Shown here: positions 1 to 8,923 of the stretch, in pieces | How positions within the stretch are numbered: position 1 is the stretch's first letter | Layout: every line of letters starts with the position of its first letter | Assembly: GCF_000295955.2 (NCBI RefSeq) | Contig: NZ_ALXE01000019.1 | Coordinates: 1-64,000, forward strand | Reading direction: 5' to 3' | Length of the DNA: 64,000 bases | DNA from: Pantoea sp. A4 | GTDB taxonomy: Bacteria > Pseudomonadota > Gammaproteobacteria > Enterobacterales > Enterobacteriaceae | Notes under the pieces: model-generated | What the model saw: the letters and a program-made list of their open reading frames with translations, nothing else | What the model was told of the DNA's origin: nothing | Databases searched by the model: none | Position numbers and translations under genes: made by a program

Positions 1-108
1 GTAGCTCAGAAAGCTCAGGCTGCTAAAAAACACCACAAAGCGAAAAAAGCTGTAGCTCAGAAAGCGCAGGCTGCTAAAAAGCACCACAAAAAAGCAGCTA
101 AAAAATAA
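1..108 (+). CDS. asr: Acid shock protein Asr, C-terminal part (cut by window edge)
   Basis: The frame from base 1 to the TAA at 106-108 encodes a Lys/Ala/Gln/His-rich tail built of two near-identical units, each reading VAQKAQAAKKHHK. This is the composition and repeat type of the periplasmic acid-shock protein Asr, an intrinsically disordered, highly basic protein induced at low pH. The start and signal peptide lie upstream of the window. A terminator and ydgU follow, as in E. coli, which supports the call. The two repeats are also near-identical at DNA level, so unit number may vary between strains. Confidence 0.85.
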   Translation, partial: VAQKAQAAKKHHKAKKAVAQKAQAAKKHHKKAAKK

Positions 109-140
109 GGTCGACTTACCGTCCTTAGCGTTAATGTTAA

Positions 141-163
141 AACACCCGGTTCTGCCGGGTGTT
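141..163 (+). terminator. Intrinsic terminator after asr
   Basis: A 9-bp perfect stem (AACACCCGG / CCGGGTGTT) with a 5-nt loop lies 32 bases after the asr stop. The T run after it is short. It probably ends or attenuates asr transcription before ydgU. Confidence 0.7.
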
Positions 164-183
164 TGCTTACTGGAGTGACCTAA

Positions 184-264
184 ATGGTGCGTCGCTATCG
201 CTTCGAAATTATTCTGATTGTGATGATCCTTTGTGGCATTATTGCAGCGTGCTTTTTTCTCTAG
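184..264 (+). CDS. ydgU: Small membrane protein YdgU
   Basis: A 26-codon ORF encoding a single hydrophobic helix after a short basic N-terminus (MVRRYRFEIILIVMIL). Length, N-terminal sequence and position between asr and ydgD match E. coli YdgU, a small inner-membrane protein of unknown role. A GGAGTGACC stretch just upstream provides a ribosome-binding site. The call rests on similarity and synteny. Confidence 0.8.
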   Translation: MVRRYRFEIILIVMILCGIIAACFFL

Positions 265-382
265 TCGTTGTGTAGCGTGCTGATTTCCCATGTCAAACTC
301 CCTTTTTTACCGCACACCGACTATAGTTATCGCTCAAGCATAATGGCAATAACCTCTTCCCTTTCTCACCATTGAGAGCACT

Positions 383-1195
383 ATGCGTCTGGCTATTCTG
401 TTACTTTTAGGTCTGTTCAGTCTTTCTACTGTGGTACACGCCGACGACGATGACGATTCACCGACGCCCGCGGAGATTAAAGCGCTGTTCTTTGGTCAGG
501 ATCATCGCAAAGCGATTACCGATGTCAGTGCTGCACCCTGGGATGCCATTGGCCAGTTGGAAACGGAAAGCGGCAACCTGTGTACCGCAACACTGATCTC
601 TGAACACATTGCGCTCACCGCTGGGCACTGCCTGCTGGCACCTCCCGGCAAATTTGACCCGCCGGTCGCACTGCGCTTCATGTCTGGCCCGAAAGGCTGG
701 CGTTATGAACTGCATGATATCGATGCCCGGGTAGAACCAAGTCTCGCGCGCAGGCTAAAAGCCGATGGTGAAGGTTGGATTGTGCCGCCAGGTGCTGCAC
801 CTTACGACTACGGCATTGTCATCTTACGTAACCCACCTTCGGCGATAACGCCGATCCCGCTATATGCCGGTACACGTGATGACTTAACAGCCGATCTTAA
901 GGCAGCAAAACGGTTGATCACCCAGGCGGGCTATCCGGCAGACCATCTGGATAACCTTTACGCACACACCGACTGCCTGATCACCGGCTGGGCACAAAAT
1001 GCCGTATTGTCACATCAGTGTGACACCCTACCCGGGGACAGCGGATCACCTCTGCTGTTAAACAACGACAAAGGGTGGCAACTGATCGCCGTGCAAAGCT
1101 CAGCCCCGGCGGCTAAAGATCGTTATCGCGCCGACAACCGCGCCATCGCGGTGACCTCATTCCATGACAATCTGGAAGCGCTGGCACAAAAATAG
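383..1195 (+). CDS. ydgD: Trypsin-like serine protease YdgD
   Basis: A 270-aa exported protein. Residues 1-20 form a signal peptide ending VHA. The mature part has a trypsin-type triad: His82 in TAGHC, Asp142 in YDYGIVIL and Ser220 in GDSGSP. It belongs to the YdgD/V8-like family of periplasmic proteases of unknown substrate. The position directly after asr-ydgU is the conserved enterobacterial order. Asr is processed in the periplasm, so YdgD is sometimes considered a candidate processing enzyme; that link is inference. The poly-Asp stretch at the mature N-terminus is unusual. Confidence 0.85.
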   Translation: MRLAILLLLGLFSLSTVVHADDDDDSPTPAEIKALFFGQDHRKAITDVSAAPWDAIGQLETESGNLCTATLISEHIALTAGHCLLAPPGKFDPPVALRFMSGPKGWRYELHDIDARVEPSLARRLKADGEGWIVPPGAAPYDYGIVILRNPPSAITPIPLYAGTRDDLTADLKAAKRLITQAGYPADHLDNLYAHTDCLITGWAQNAVLSHQCDTLPGDSGSPLLLNNDKGWQLIAVQSSAPAAKDRYRADNRAIAVTSFHDNLEALAQK

Positions 1196-1235
1196 TGCTG
1201 ATACATGGGCTGTTATCACGACAACAGCCCATCGC

Positions 1236-2126
1236 CTACTTTTTACTGACCGGTTTCAACCCCTTATACAGATCCTGAATACGCCGCATCGACTTCACGG
1301 TACGCTGGGCGACCGCCGAAGCCATTGAAAGAATCAACATTTCCAGACACACCAGCACCGAACCATGCAGCGGCATCATGCCATTCTCCTCGCCACGCGG
1401 GACGTTAATCACCACATCCGCCTCTTTGACAAACCAGGAGTCTGACGCGTGCGTGAGTAAAATAATCGGAATGTTCAGCCGCTTCGCTTCACGCACAGTG
1501 GTCACGCCTTCGCGATGCGCTGACTTTTGCGCCATGATAATCAACACATCACCCCGTTGTAGCGCAAGCAGCTGCTCGGCCAAACCAATGCCGGTGCGGT
1601 TCAACGCCACCCCCGGCACGCCAATCCGGCTAAACTGGCGCGCACTGTAATCCGCCAGAATGCCCGAAGCACTGATGCCAAACACCGCCACCTGGCGCGC
1701 TTCAATCAACAATGCCGTTGCTTTGGCCACCGCCAGTCGATTCTGCGGCTGGGCAAGATTTTCACAGGCGCGTTTATGCCCTTCGAGCACAAAATCGATC
1801 GAGGCATCAACATCACAGCTCATCCCTGTTAGCGTGGTGTTCATCTTCTCTTCCGAGCTCAATGCCGGGCCAAACCACTTCTCCAGCGTTTGCTTGAGAT
1901 CGCGCAACCCGGCAAAGCCCAGCGCCTGCACGGTACGCACCACCGTTGCATCGGAAGTGCCGGTCGCCGCAGCTATCTCGAGCGCGGTGGATTCCAGCAC
2001 GGCTTCACGCTGCTCATGTAAATAGCGGGCTACACTCTGTAACCTCGGTGAGAGCTGATGCGCCCGCGCGCGATAACGATCACCCAGAATATCGGTGCGA
2101 TTCTTCTGCTGCTGCCGTGAAATCAT
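1236..2126 (-). CDS. RpiR/MurR-family transcriptional regulator (HTH + SIS)
   Basis: A 296-aa protein with an N-terminal RpiR helix-turn-helix (around residues 50-85, TGTSDATVVRTVQALGF) and a C-terminal SIS sugar-phosphate-binding domain (around 130-260, VAVFGISASGILADYSARQF). RpiR-family members normally sense phosphosugars. Its ATG overlaps the stop of the siderophore-binding-protein gene by 4 nt, so it is the last gene of the iron-uptake operon. That is an unexpected partner for this family. The ligand cannot be read from the sequence. Confidence 0.85.
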   Translation of the reverse strand: MISRQQQKNRTDILGDRYRARAHQLSPRLQSVARYLHEQREAVLESTALEIAAATGTSDATVVRTVQALGFAGLRDLKQTLEKWFGPALSSEEKMNTTLTGMSCDVDASIDFVLEGHKRACENLAQPQNRLAVAKATALLIEARQVAVFGISASGILADYSARQFSRIGVPGVALNRTGIGLAEQLLALQRGDVLIIMAQKSAHREGVTTVREAKRLNIPIILLTHASDSWFVKEADVVINVPRGEENGMMPLHGSVLVCLEMLILSMASAVAQRTVKSMRRIQDLYKGLKPVSKK

Positions 2127-3073
2127 GGTTTAGTTTCCGTTGGCTGTGGCTGGACACTGAGGTGTGACTGCACCACAGCGGCCATCAGTCCCAATGCCGC
2201 ATAGGTGTTGGAAATCGCCTCCTCGCGCGTCACCAGGATGTAATGGCCACGCATACAGGCATGCAGGAAATCACACCAGCCGGGTAACACCGCATCCATC
2301 GCTGCGATTTCATCCTGCGGCTTCCCACCGTTATCGCCACGCCAGGTATCAAAGATAAAATCGGCATCCAGCTCGGGTAACCGTTCAGCGCCGACATCCA
2401 TTCGTCCATCGGGTGGAATATTTTCAATCAGCGGCGGGAAGCGAAACCCGGCATCACGCAGTACCTGGCCCAGCGCATGGTAACTGTGCATCAGGTTGAT
2501 TTTGCCATTATTCGCCTGCATCACCGCAACGGTGATATGGCGCGTATCCACCGCTTGTTGTAGCTGATGGATCTGTTCCTGATAGCGGGCTTGCAGCAGA
2601 GCCAGTCGCGCCTGGGTCCCGGTTAATGCGGCAAGCTTGCTATAAATACGCGCAGGACCCCCTTTCAGGTGATCAATGCTGACGGTGGGTGCGATCTTTT
2701 CCAGCTGTTCTACCGGTACGCTGCGGCCGGGCTCGGTAATAATCAGGTCGGGTTTTGCCGCAACGATTGCCTCAACGTCAATATCTGCCGTGCCTAAATA
2801 GGCAATGGAAGAGTTATCAAAATCTACCCCGGTTAACAGCTTGCTGGAACGAAGCGTGTGTGTGCCATCAGCCCGCGTTCGGCCATGGCTGGCAACCGGT
2901 AACACGCCCAGCTCAATCAAGGGGATAGTGATATCTAAATCGTGCAGAGAAACAATACGTTGCGGATGTACCGGCACGCTCACCGTACGCCCTAAATCAT
3001 CGGTAAATGTCTGCATCGCCTCAGCATGAGCTGCACTGCTTAACAACGAAATGACTAACAGGAAAATACGCAT
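2123..3073 (-). CDS. Periplasmic iron-siderophore-binding protein of ABC importer
   Basis: A 316-aa protein with a signal peptide (residues 1-17, ending AHA) followed by a two-lobe class III substrate-binding fold. The start TFTDDLGRTVSVPVHPQRIV is typical of FepB/FecB/FhuD-like proteins, as is PDLIIT near residue 110. It should deliver a ferric siderophore or similar chelate to the two permeases encoded just upstream. No TonB-dependent outer-membrane receptor lies in this window, so the ligand cannot be inferred. Confidence 0.85.
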   Translation of the reverse strand: MRIFLLVISLLSSAAHAEAMQTFTDDLGRTVSVPVHPQRIVSLHDLDITIPLIELGVLPVASHGRTRADGTHTLRSSKLLTGVDFDNSSIAYLGTADIDVEAIVAAKPDLIITEPGRSVPVEQLEKIAPTVSIDHLKGGPARIYSKLAALTGTQARLALLQARYQEQIHQLQQAVDTRHITVAVMQANNGKINLMHSYHALGQVLRDAGFRFPPLIENIPPDGRMDVGAERLPELDADFIFDTWRGDNGGKPQDEIAAMDAVLPGWCDFLHACMRGHYILVTREEAISNTYAALGLMAAVVQSHLSVQPQPTETKP

Positions 3074-3088
3074 ACCGCCCTCAAAGCC

Positions 3089-4141
3089 TCAAAAATGGTC
3101 ACGCCGCTGCCACAGCAGCAGCAAAAAGAAGGGTGCACCCACCAGGGCAATCACGATCCCGGCAGGTAACTGCAACGGAGCAAAGGCCAGTCGCCCAATA
3201 CTGTCTGCCATCAGGACCAGGATAGCGCCGATACAGGCACTGCCAAGCCACTGCCCTAATAGTCCAGAACGTAAGACCAGACGTGTCATATGTGGGGCCA
3301 TCAGCCCGACAAACCCGAGGCTCCCTACGCAGGAGACGGCGGTCGCACTCAGCATCACCGAGGCCACAAAACGCAGCAGAGAAAGCTGCCCCACCCGCAC
3401 CCCAAGCCCACGCGCTGAGGTTTCCCCCAGCGCCACCACCTCTCCGGCCCGGTGCGTCCACAGCAGAATAACCACTGCCGGTAAACTCCACCCCAAGGCA
3501 ATGGCTGCCAGCAGCCAACTGCTCCCGCTCAGGCTGCCCGCCATCCACAGCAACGCAGTCTGCACGGTGCGGATATTGGCCGTAGAGATAAAGACACCCA
3601 GCCCAGCGGCCAACAGCCAGCTAAACCCAATACCAGTGAGCAGAAAACGCGGGCGCGCAGGGTCTCGTGCAATCAACAACACGCTGAAAGCCACCAGCAA
3701 TCCCCCCAACGTCCCTACCACTGGACGCCACAGCAGGCTCATTGACGGATACATCAGCATCACTATCAGTACCACCACCGTGGCACCCTCTTTGACCCCG
3801 ATCAGGCCAGGATCGGCCAGCCCGTTACGGGTATTAGCCTGCATTGCAGCCCCCGCCATGCCGAGCAATGCACCGCACAGCAGTGCCAGCGCAATCCGGG
3901 GCAGGCGAATATCCCACAGCACATAATGCTGCGAAGTCGAGAGATGTTCCGGCTGAAAAAGTGCGGTAATCAACGTGGCTTCTGGCATTGCGAGTGTGCC
4001 CTGCACCAACGATCCCACCGCGATCGCGCACGCCAGCAATACCATGCCAGTGAGGATCACAACTGCGCTAAGCCGCACGATCAACGCCAGTGGTCCTATC
4101 CGCCACACACGCAAACCAACAGCGGGTAACATTGAGCTCAT
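3089..4141 (-). CDS. FecCD-family permease of iron-siderophore ABC importer (second permease)
   Basis: A 350-aa polytopic inner-membrane protein of the BtuC/FecCD family, with the motifs LPRIALALLCGALLGMAGAAMQ and GFVGLMAPHMTRL. The longest open frame starts at 4390, but the extra residues are an out-of-frame reading of the preceding permease. The start at 4141 gives the usual length and a 4-nt ATGA overlap with that gene. It pairs with the neighbouring permease to form the channel, and the shared ATPase drives it. Confidence 0.88.
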   Translation of the reverse strand: MSSMLPAVGLRVWRIGPLALIVRLSAVVILTGMVLLACAIAVGSLVQGTLAMPEATLITALFQPEHLSTSQHYVLWDIRLPRIALALLCGALLGMAGAAMQANTRNGLADPGLIGVKEGATVVVLIVMLMYPSMSLLWRPVVGTLGGLLVAFSVLLIARDPARPRFLLTGIGFSWLLAAGLGVFISTANIRTVQTALLWMAGSLSGSSWLLAAIALGWSLPAVVILLWTHRAGEVVALGETSARGLGVRVGQLSLLRFVASVMLSATAVSCVGSLGFVGLMAPHMTRLVLRSGLLGQWLGSACIGAILVLMADSIGRLAFAPLQLPAGIVIALVGAPFFLLLLWQRRDHF

Positions 4142-5145
4142 GAACGCCCCCGGCTGGCAAGAAAGATAAACACCGGTGCGCCGATAAAAGCGGTCATCAA
4201 GCCCGTTGCCAGTTCCTGCGGTGCCAGCAAGGTACGGGCAACACAATCTGCCAGCAGCAAGATCAACGCCCCCAGCGAGGCGCACAGCGGCATGGCATAA
4301 CGCATATCCTGTACCACCAGGCGCACCAGGTTTGGCACCACCAGACCAATAAACCCTATCGGTCCGGCAATGGAGACCGCAGCACCGCAAAGCAAGGCCA
4401 CGGCAATCACGCCTGATAGTCTGACCCGAACCAGATTTAACCCCAGTCCCAGAGCCAGGCGGTCTCCCAGAGCCAGAACGTTAAGTGAAGGCGTTAATCC
4501 CAGCGCGATTAACAACCCACCACTCACTGGCCAAAGCGCCGCTTTGATCAGCGTCCAGTTAACACCGGCTAAATCACCCACCAACCAGGTTCGCACGGCG
4601 AGCAGCGTCTGTTCATTCAGCAGCAACGTGGCGGCGGTGAGCGCAGAAGCAAAGGCTGAGAGGGCGACGCCACACAGGGTCACCTTTAACGGGGTCAACC
4701 CGCCGCGTCCAGCAGAAGAGACGGCGACCACCAGACCAAACAGCAGCGCCCCACCGAGGCAAGCAACCAGCGGGCGTGGGAGGAATACGCCCGTTGTGCT
4801 GGTCAGCACTACCGCCAACGCAGCCCCTGCATTCAGGCCCAAAATGTGCGGTTCGCCGATGGGGTTACGAATGATGTTCTGCAACAGTAAGCCCGCCACA
4901 CCCAGTGCAGCACCGGTCAACAGGGCAGCACACAGGCGAGGTAGGCGAATATCGACAAATATACGCTGGCTAAAGTTTCCGGCATCGTAATGCAGCACCA
5001 GCTGGAGTACCTGATGCAACGGCATCGCTCTGGCCCCCAATGACACATGCAACCATGCTGCCGCCAGTAAGCTCACCGCCAGCACCGCTTGCCACATCAG
5101 ATAGCACGTTCCCGGATGACGAGTACTGGTTGATAGCAGCGACAT
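4138..5145 (-). CDS. FecCD-family permease of iron-siderophore ABC importer (first permease)
   Basis: A 335-aa polytopic membrane protein with the FecCD signatures LPRLCAALLTGAALGVAGLL and GPIGFIGLVVPNLVR. It overlaps the ATPase gene by 1 nt (TGATG) and the next permease by 4 nt, so the four transport genes are translationally coupled. It is predicted to form the heterodimeric membrane part of the importer. Its two partners and the binding protein are all in the same minus-strand operon. Confidence 0.9.
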   Translation of the reverse strand: MSLLSTSTRHPGTCYLMWQAVLAVSLLAAAWLHVSLGARAMPLHQVLQLVLHYDAGNFSQRIFVDIRLPRLCAALLTGAALGVAGLLLQNIIRNPIGEPHILGLNAGAALAVVLTSTTGVFLPRPLVACLGGALLFGLVVAVSSAGRGGLTPLKVTLCGVALSAFASALTAATLLLNEQTLLAVRTWLVGDLAGVNWTLIKAALWPVSGGLLIALGLTPSLNVLALGDRLALGLGLNLVRVRLSGVIAVALLCGAAVSIAGPIGFIGLVVPNLVRLVVQDMRYAMPLCASLGALILLLADCVARTLLAPQELATGLMTAFIGAPVFIFLASRGRS

Positions 5146-5966
5146 CAGTGCTGCCCTTCCGTCGTGCGGAAAGGCAAAAATACCGCTTTACCACTCACTG
5201 GATTCACCAGCTTTTGCACCGGTGTATCAAATACATGGGTGATCAGTTCCGCGCTGCACTCCTCACCCTCATTCACCACGCCCTGGAGTTTACCCTGCTT
5301 GAGAAACACCAGCACATCACCGTAGTGCAGGGCAAAATTGAGATCGTGCAGCACCACGACCACCGTTCGCTGATGCTCACGCGTCAGGCGATGTAGCAGC
5401 TCCATGATCTCAACCTGATAGCGGATATCCAGAAAGGTGGTGGGTTCATCCAGCAGGATAATCGGCGTACACTGCGCCAGCGCCATGGCGATCCAACAGC
5501 GTTGTCGCTGGCCGCCAGAGAGTGTCGCTACCGGTTGGGTCGCCAGCGCCGTTAATCCCGTCAGCTCCAGCGCTTCCGCGACGATCTGTTCATCCTGTTC
5601 CGACCACTGTCGCAGCCATCCTTGCCAGGGAAAACGTCCGCGAGCCACCAGTTCAGTCACGGTTACCCCTTCCGGCAACAGCGGAGACTGCGGCAGAATA
5701 CCTAACTGCCGGGCGATAGCTTTGGTTGGATGTTGATGGATAACTTTGCCATCCAGCGTGGCGCATCCCGCCATCGGCGGCTGCATCCGGGCAATGGTAT
5801 TGAGCAGTGTCGATTTGCCACAGCCGTTAGCACCAATCAACACGGTCATTTTATGGGGGGTGATGTTCAGGCTGACGCCATCCACAATCAGCTGCTTTTC
5901 GTAGCCGGCACTCAGGTTATTCAGCGCCAGCTGCGGATGTTTTTCCGCACTGTTAACAGGCTGCAC
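5145..5966 (-). CDS. ATPase of iron-siderophore ABC importer
   Basis: A 273-aa FepC/FhuC-like ATPase: Walker A GANGCGKST (about residues 43-51), Q-loop region, ABC signature LSGGQRQR, Walker B IILLDEPTTFLD and a switch His in VLHDLN. It is the first gene of the minus-strand operon ATPase - permease - permease - binding protein - RpiR regulator. It hydrolyses ATP in the cytoplasm to drive siderophore import. A possible Fur box lies about 55 bases upstream of the start codon. Confidence 0.92.
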   Translation of the reverse strand: MQPVNSAEKHPQLALNNLSAGYEKQLIVDGVSLNITPHKMTVLIGANGCGKSTLLNTIARMQPPMAGCATLDGKVIHQHPTKAIARQLGILPQSPLLPEGVTVTELVARGRFPWQGWLRQWSEQDEQIVAEALELTGLTALATQPVATLSGGQRQRCWIAMALAQCTPIILLDEPTTFLDIRYQVEIMELLHRLTREHQRTVVVVLHDLNFALHYGDVLVFLKQGKLQGVVNEGEECSAELITHVFDTPVQKLVNPVSGKAVFLPFRTTEGQH

Positions 5967-6018
5967 GATTTACTCCTCTACGGCAGACCCGCTACCGCTG
6001 TGCATGATGCACAGTAAA

Positions 6019-6033
6019 TAAAAATACGTATCA
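6019..6033 (-). promoter_or_regulatory. Possible Fur box upstream of the iron-uptake operon
   Basis: Read on the minus strand, the site TGATACGTATTTTTA matches 10 of 14 informative positions of the 7-1-7 Fur consensus TGATAATnATTATCA. It lies between the ATPase start (5966) and the intergenic region, the expected place for iron repression of a siderophore importer. The region is AT-rich, so chance similarity is possible. Confidence 0.35.
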
Positions 6034-6039
6034 TTCGTT

Positions 6040-6731
6040 GTTCGTGATCTTGCGGGGGATGGCTGTAGTAGTCAAGTGAATCAGGGTTGCTGAAACCCGC
6101 GACAAAGCTGCATTTACCCGTCGCATTTAAATCGCAGAGAAAATAATTTAATTCATTAATAAATAAAAGATTATTCGATATTTTAATCTTGCCACTAGTC
6201 GATGATCAGATGGCAAAGAGTCTGTAGTGCTCAGCTAATTTTTAGATTTTACTACTACATACCTCATGCCAGAATAAGTCTCAATTGTACAGGCAGATCT
6301 ACTTTCCGCGTTCGACGTTCGCCAGCCAGACGACTGATTGCCGATATCCGGCGAAGCCGGTCTGACACATCCTGACGAGTAATTCAGGGGAGGATGGTGG
6401 AGAAGTCATCGGGAGTTAAGCACCAGTGTAGAATTTTAATCTCTCCCCCTACGGCCTTGTATTGTGCCTCCCCTCACCCAAACTTCCCTGAGTCTTCAAT
6501 ACGTTATCCTGAAAAACACCACCAGACTTGACCTGTAATCCCCCATATTTTTTATGACATTAGCGTTTTGTTTAACAGTTGTTTAACCTTGTGATATAAA
6601 ACTATCACTCAGGTTACAAACAAAACCCAAAAAACATAATTAATTAACCGAAGTAACCACTCTCAAGTGCCTTGTTTCTCAACCGGGGCGCTTTTTTTTG
6701 TGAGCTTTTTAAGACATCAGGATACGAAAAC
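6040..6731. other. Long intergenic region between iron operon and dehydrogenase operon
   Basis: No convincing gene is seen on either strand. The 3' part is AT-rich and holds a plausible promoter for the dehydrogenase operon: TTTAAC at 6571-6576 and TATAAA at 6595-6600 with an 18-bp spacer. A short hairpin (CCGGCGAAGCCGG) sits at 6348-6360. The middle does not resemble coding sequence or an insertion-sequence end that I recognise. Confidence 0.4.
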
Positions 6732-7271
6732 ATGCTTCACCATGACGATCCTCCCGCCGGGCAGGTTCTTCTTTCACGCCGCAAAGTTTTACTCAGCGGT
6801 GCGATTATCCTTGCCAGTGGTTTAGTAACCTCCTCGCTGCCCGCTTTCGCACTACCGGGTACGCAACCCGCATTCAGCGCCTTTATGCAGATCTCGCGCT
6901 TACTGGTCAACCATCAGTTAGATGAGTCCATGGGACAGCGTATGTTGCCGATACTGGCGGCAGAAGAACCTCAGCTCACCGAACAGATCCAACAGTTGAT
7001 TGCCATAGCGCAGACCCATCAGGCAAACGTGGTGGAAGACTTCTTCCCGGCAATTCCTGAAGGCGCACTGCAGGCGTTGGCCTACAAAATTATCTTTGGC
7101 TGGTACACCGGCAGTCTGCAACCTACGCGCACTGCCAAGACCTTTGCGTTTGAACAAGCTATGACGTGGCACACCACCTTAGACGCGATCACCATCCCGT
7201 CTTACGGTTTCAGTGGCCCAAATAACTGGCAGCGCAGCAACACACCGGTTCTTCCCGTACCGCAATTCTAA
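6732..7271 (+). CDS. Gluconate 2-dehydrogenase-type small subunit (subunit 3), cassette 1
   Basis: A 179-aa protein with a twin-arginine signal (SRRKVL at residues 15-20, then a hydrophobic stretch ending AFA). It is the small subunit of three-component membrane FAD dehydrogenases, needed to carry the signal-less flavoprotein through Tat and to stabilise it. The start at 6732 is chosen because AGGA lies 9 bases upstream and it puts the twin-arginine near the N-terminus; an in-frame start at 6672 would add 20 residues. It is the first gene of cassette 1, with 21 bases to the large subunit. Confidence 0.85.
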   Translation: MLHHDDPPAGQVLLSRRKVLLSGAIILASGLVTSSLPAFALPGTQPAFSAFMQISRLLVNHQLDESMGQRMLPILAAEEPQLTEQIQQLIAIAQTHQANVVEDFFPAIPEGALQALAYKIIFGWYTGSLQPTRTAKTFAFEQAMTWHTTLDAITIPSYGFSGPNNWQRSNTPVLPVPQF

Positions 7272-7292
7272 CTCTCGCTAAAGAAGATAATT

Positions 7293-8921
7293 ATGGCAAC
7301 CTCTTCACAATCTCCTGTGGTGATTGTTGGCACCGGCGTGGTCGGTGTGGTCATTGCAGAACAACTGCTGGATGCCGGTATTCCGGTCCTGATGCTGGAA
7401 GCAGGTCCGCGCGTGCCGCGCGCTGAAATCGTCGAAAACTACCGTAATCTGCCGCTGGCAGCCAAAGGGAACCCGATTGAGTGTTACCCCTCGCGTGAGT
7501 GGGCACCGCATCCTGAACCCGCCGGTCCCGGTAAAGGCTATTTGCAGCTCAGCGGCCCAGACTCCTACGCACAAAGCTATGTGCGCTACGCCGGAGGATC
7601 AACCTGGCACTGGGCGGGCACCTGCTGGCGCTTAACGCCAGACGATATGCGTTTGAAGTCGCTGTATGGCGTGGGCCGCGACTGGGCCTTTGACTACGAC
7701 ACACTGGAACCTTTTTATGCCCGCGCCGAGCAGCATCTGGGTATCTGCGGCCCAAGCGATCCCGCGTTGCAGTGGCCTGCACGCCGCTCCACCGCCTATC
7801 CCATGCCCGCACTGCCCTTCGGGCCCGGTGAGGCACGTTTCACCGAAGTGGTGAAACAGCACCTGGGGCTGAACAATATTCCCACCGCGCAGGCCCGCAA
7901 CAGCGGCATGCCTTATGACGACCGCCCAGCCTGCTGTGCCAACAATAACTGCGTACCCGTTTGCCCGGTCGCAGCGAAATATGATGCTTCAACCGCACTG
8001 GCACGACTGGAGGTCAAAGGGGCCACCATTCTCTGTAATGCGGTGGTCTGGCGCATTGAAACCAATGCGCAGAATCACATTGAAGCGGTGCACTATTACG
8101 ACCAGAAACGTGAAACCCATCGCGTCAGTGGCAAGCTGTTTATCATTGCCTGTAACGGGCTGGAAACGCCGAAGCTGCTGTTAATGTCAGCGGATAGCCG
8201 TAACCCACAGGGCATTGCCAATAGCTCCGATCAGGTGGGTCGCAACATGATGGACCATCCGCAGATCACCATGACCGTGACGCTGGAAGATCCTTACTGG
8301 GCGGGCGTCGGTCCGGTGGTGAACAGCGGCATTATGGAAACCTCGCAGGGGGATTTCCGTTCCCGGCATGCGGGTGCCTATTTCCGCTTTAACAATTTCG
8401 CCCGCAATCGCTTTGTCACCTTCGCAGCGTTGAAAAAAGGGCTGGTGGGGAAAGCACTGGATGAAGAGATCCGCCGCATGACCGCCTGCACGGCGGATAT
8501 CGTGTTGGCACATGAGATCCTGCCGGATGCCAACAACCGCCTGACCTTGTCAGACAAAAAAGACTGGCTCGGCCTGCCAAAACCCGCCATCCATTACGAT
8601 GTGGGCGAGTATGTGCGCCGTTCTGCGCGCGAATACTCGCTGCCGCTGGCGCATAAAATTGCCGATGCCATGGGCGCCACTGAGAAGAAATTCTCCACCC
8701 AGTTTAACCAGAGCAAGCACATCATGGGCGGTTTGGTGATGGGGCATGATGCGGGGAATTCGGTGGTTGACGTTGAGTGTCGTTCTCACGATCACCCTAA
8801 CCTGTTCCTGCCCGGTGGCGGCAACATGGCCAGCACCGCCTGCGGTAACAGCACCCTGACCATGACCGCGCTGGCGTTCAAGGCCGCTGACGCCATCGTG
8901 CAACAAGCGAAGGGGGTGTGA
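7293..8921 (+). CDS. GMC flavoprotein large subunit of gluconate/ketogluconate dehydrogenase, cassette 1
   Basis: A 542-aa GMC oxidoreductase with an N-terminal FAD-binding motif (IVGTGVVGVVIAEQL) and acidic LEAGPR. A cysteine cluster CCANNNCVPVCP near residues 212-223 matches the iron-sulfur ligand region known in three-subunit FAD sugar dehydrogenases. The C-terminal catalytic part includes SKHIMGG and a closing FAD-contact segment around GNSTLTMTALA. It has no signal peptide and should leave the cell together with the Tat small subunit. It oxidises a sugar acid or sugar in the periplasm; gluconate or 2-ketogluconate is the likely substrate. Confidence 0.85.
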   Translation: MATSSQSPVVIVGTGVVGVVIAEQLLDAGIPVLMLEAGPRVPRAEIVENYRNLPLAAKGNPIECYPSREWAPHPEPAGPGKGYLQLSGPDSYAQSYVRYAGGSTWHWAGTCWRLTPDDMRLKSLYGVGRDWAFDYDTLEPFYARAEQHLGICGPSDPALQWPARRSTAYPMPALPFGPGEARFTEVVKQHLGLNNIPTAQARNSGMPYDDRPACCANNNCVPVCPVAAKYDASTALARLEVKGATILCNAVVWRIETNAQNHIEAVHYYDQKRETHRVSGKLFIIACNGLETPKLLLMSADSRNPQGIANSSDQVGRNMMDHPQITMTVTLEDPYWAGVGPVVNSGIMETSQGDFRSRHAGAYFRFNNFARNRFVTFAALKKGLVGKALDEEIRRMTACTADIVLAHEILPDANNRLTLSDKKDWLGLPKPAIHYDVGEYVRRSAREYSLPLAHKIADAMGATEKKFSTQFNQSKHIMGGLVMGHDAGNSVVDVECRSHDHPNLFLPGGGNMASTACGNSTLTMTALAFKAADAIVQQAKGV

Positions 8922-8923
8922 AG

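Noticed and set aside
3051-3926. A long plus-strand frame (291 codons) antisense to the second siderophore permease
   Set aside because: It is the mirror of a strongly supported permease gene, has Ser/Pro/Arg/Thr-rich low-complexity composition, and no recognisable domain or ribosome site.
4142-4390. Upstream extension of the second permease frame
   Set aside because: Composition of the extra residues is that of the +1 reading of the first permease; the start at 4141 gives a 4-nt overlap and the family length.
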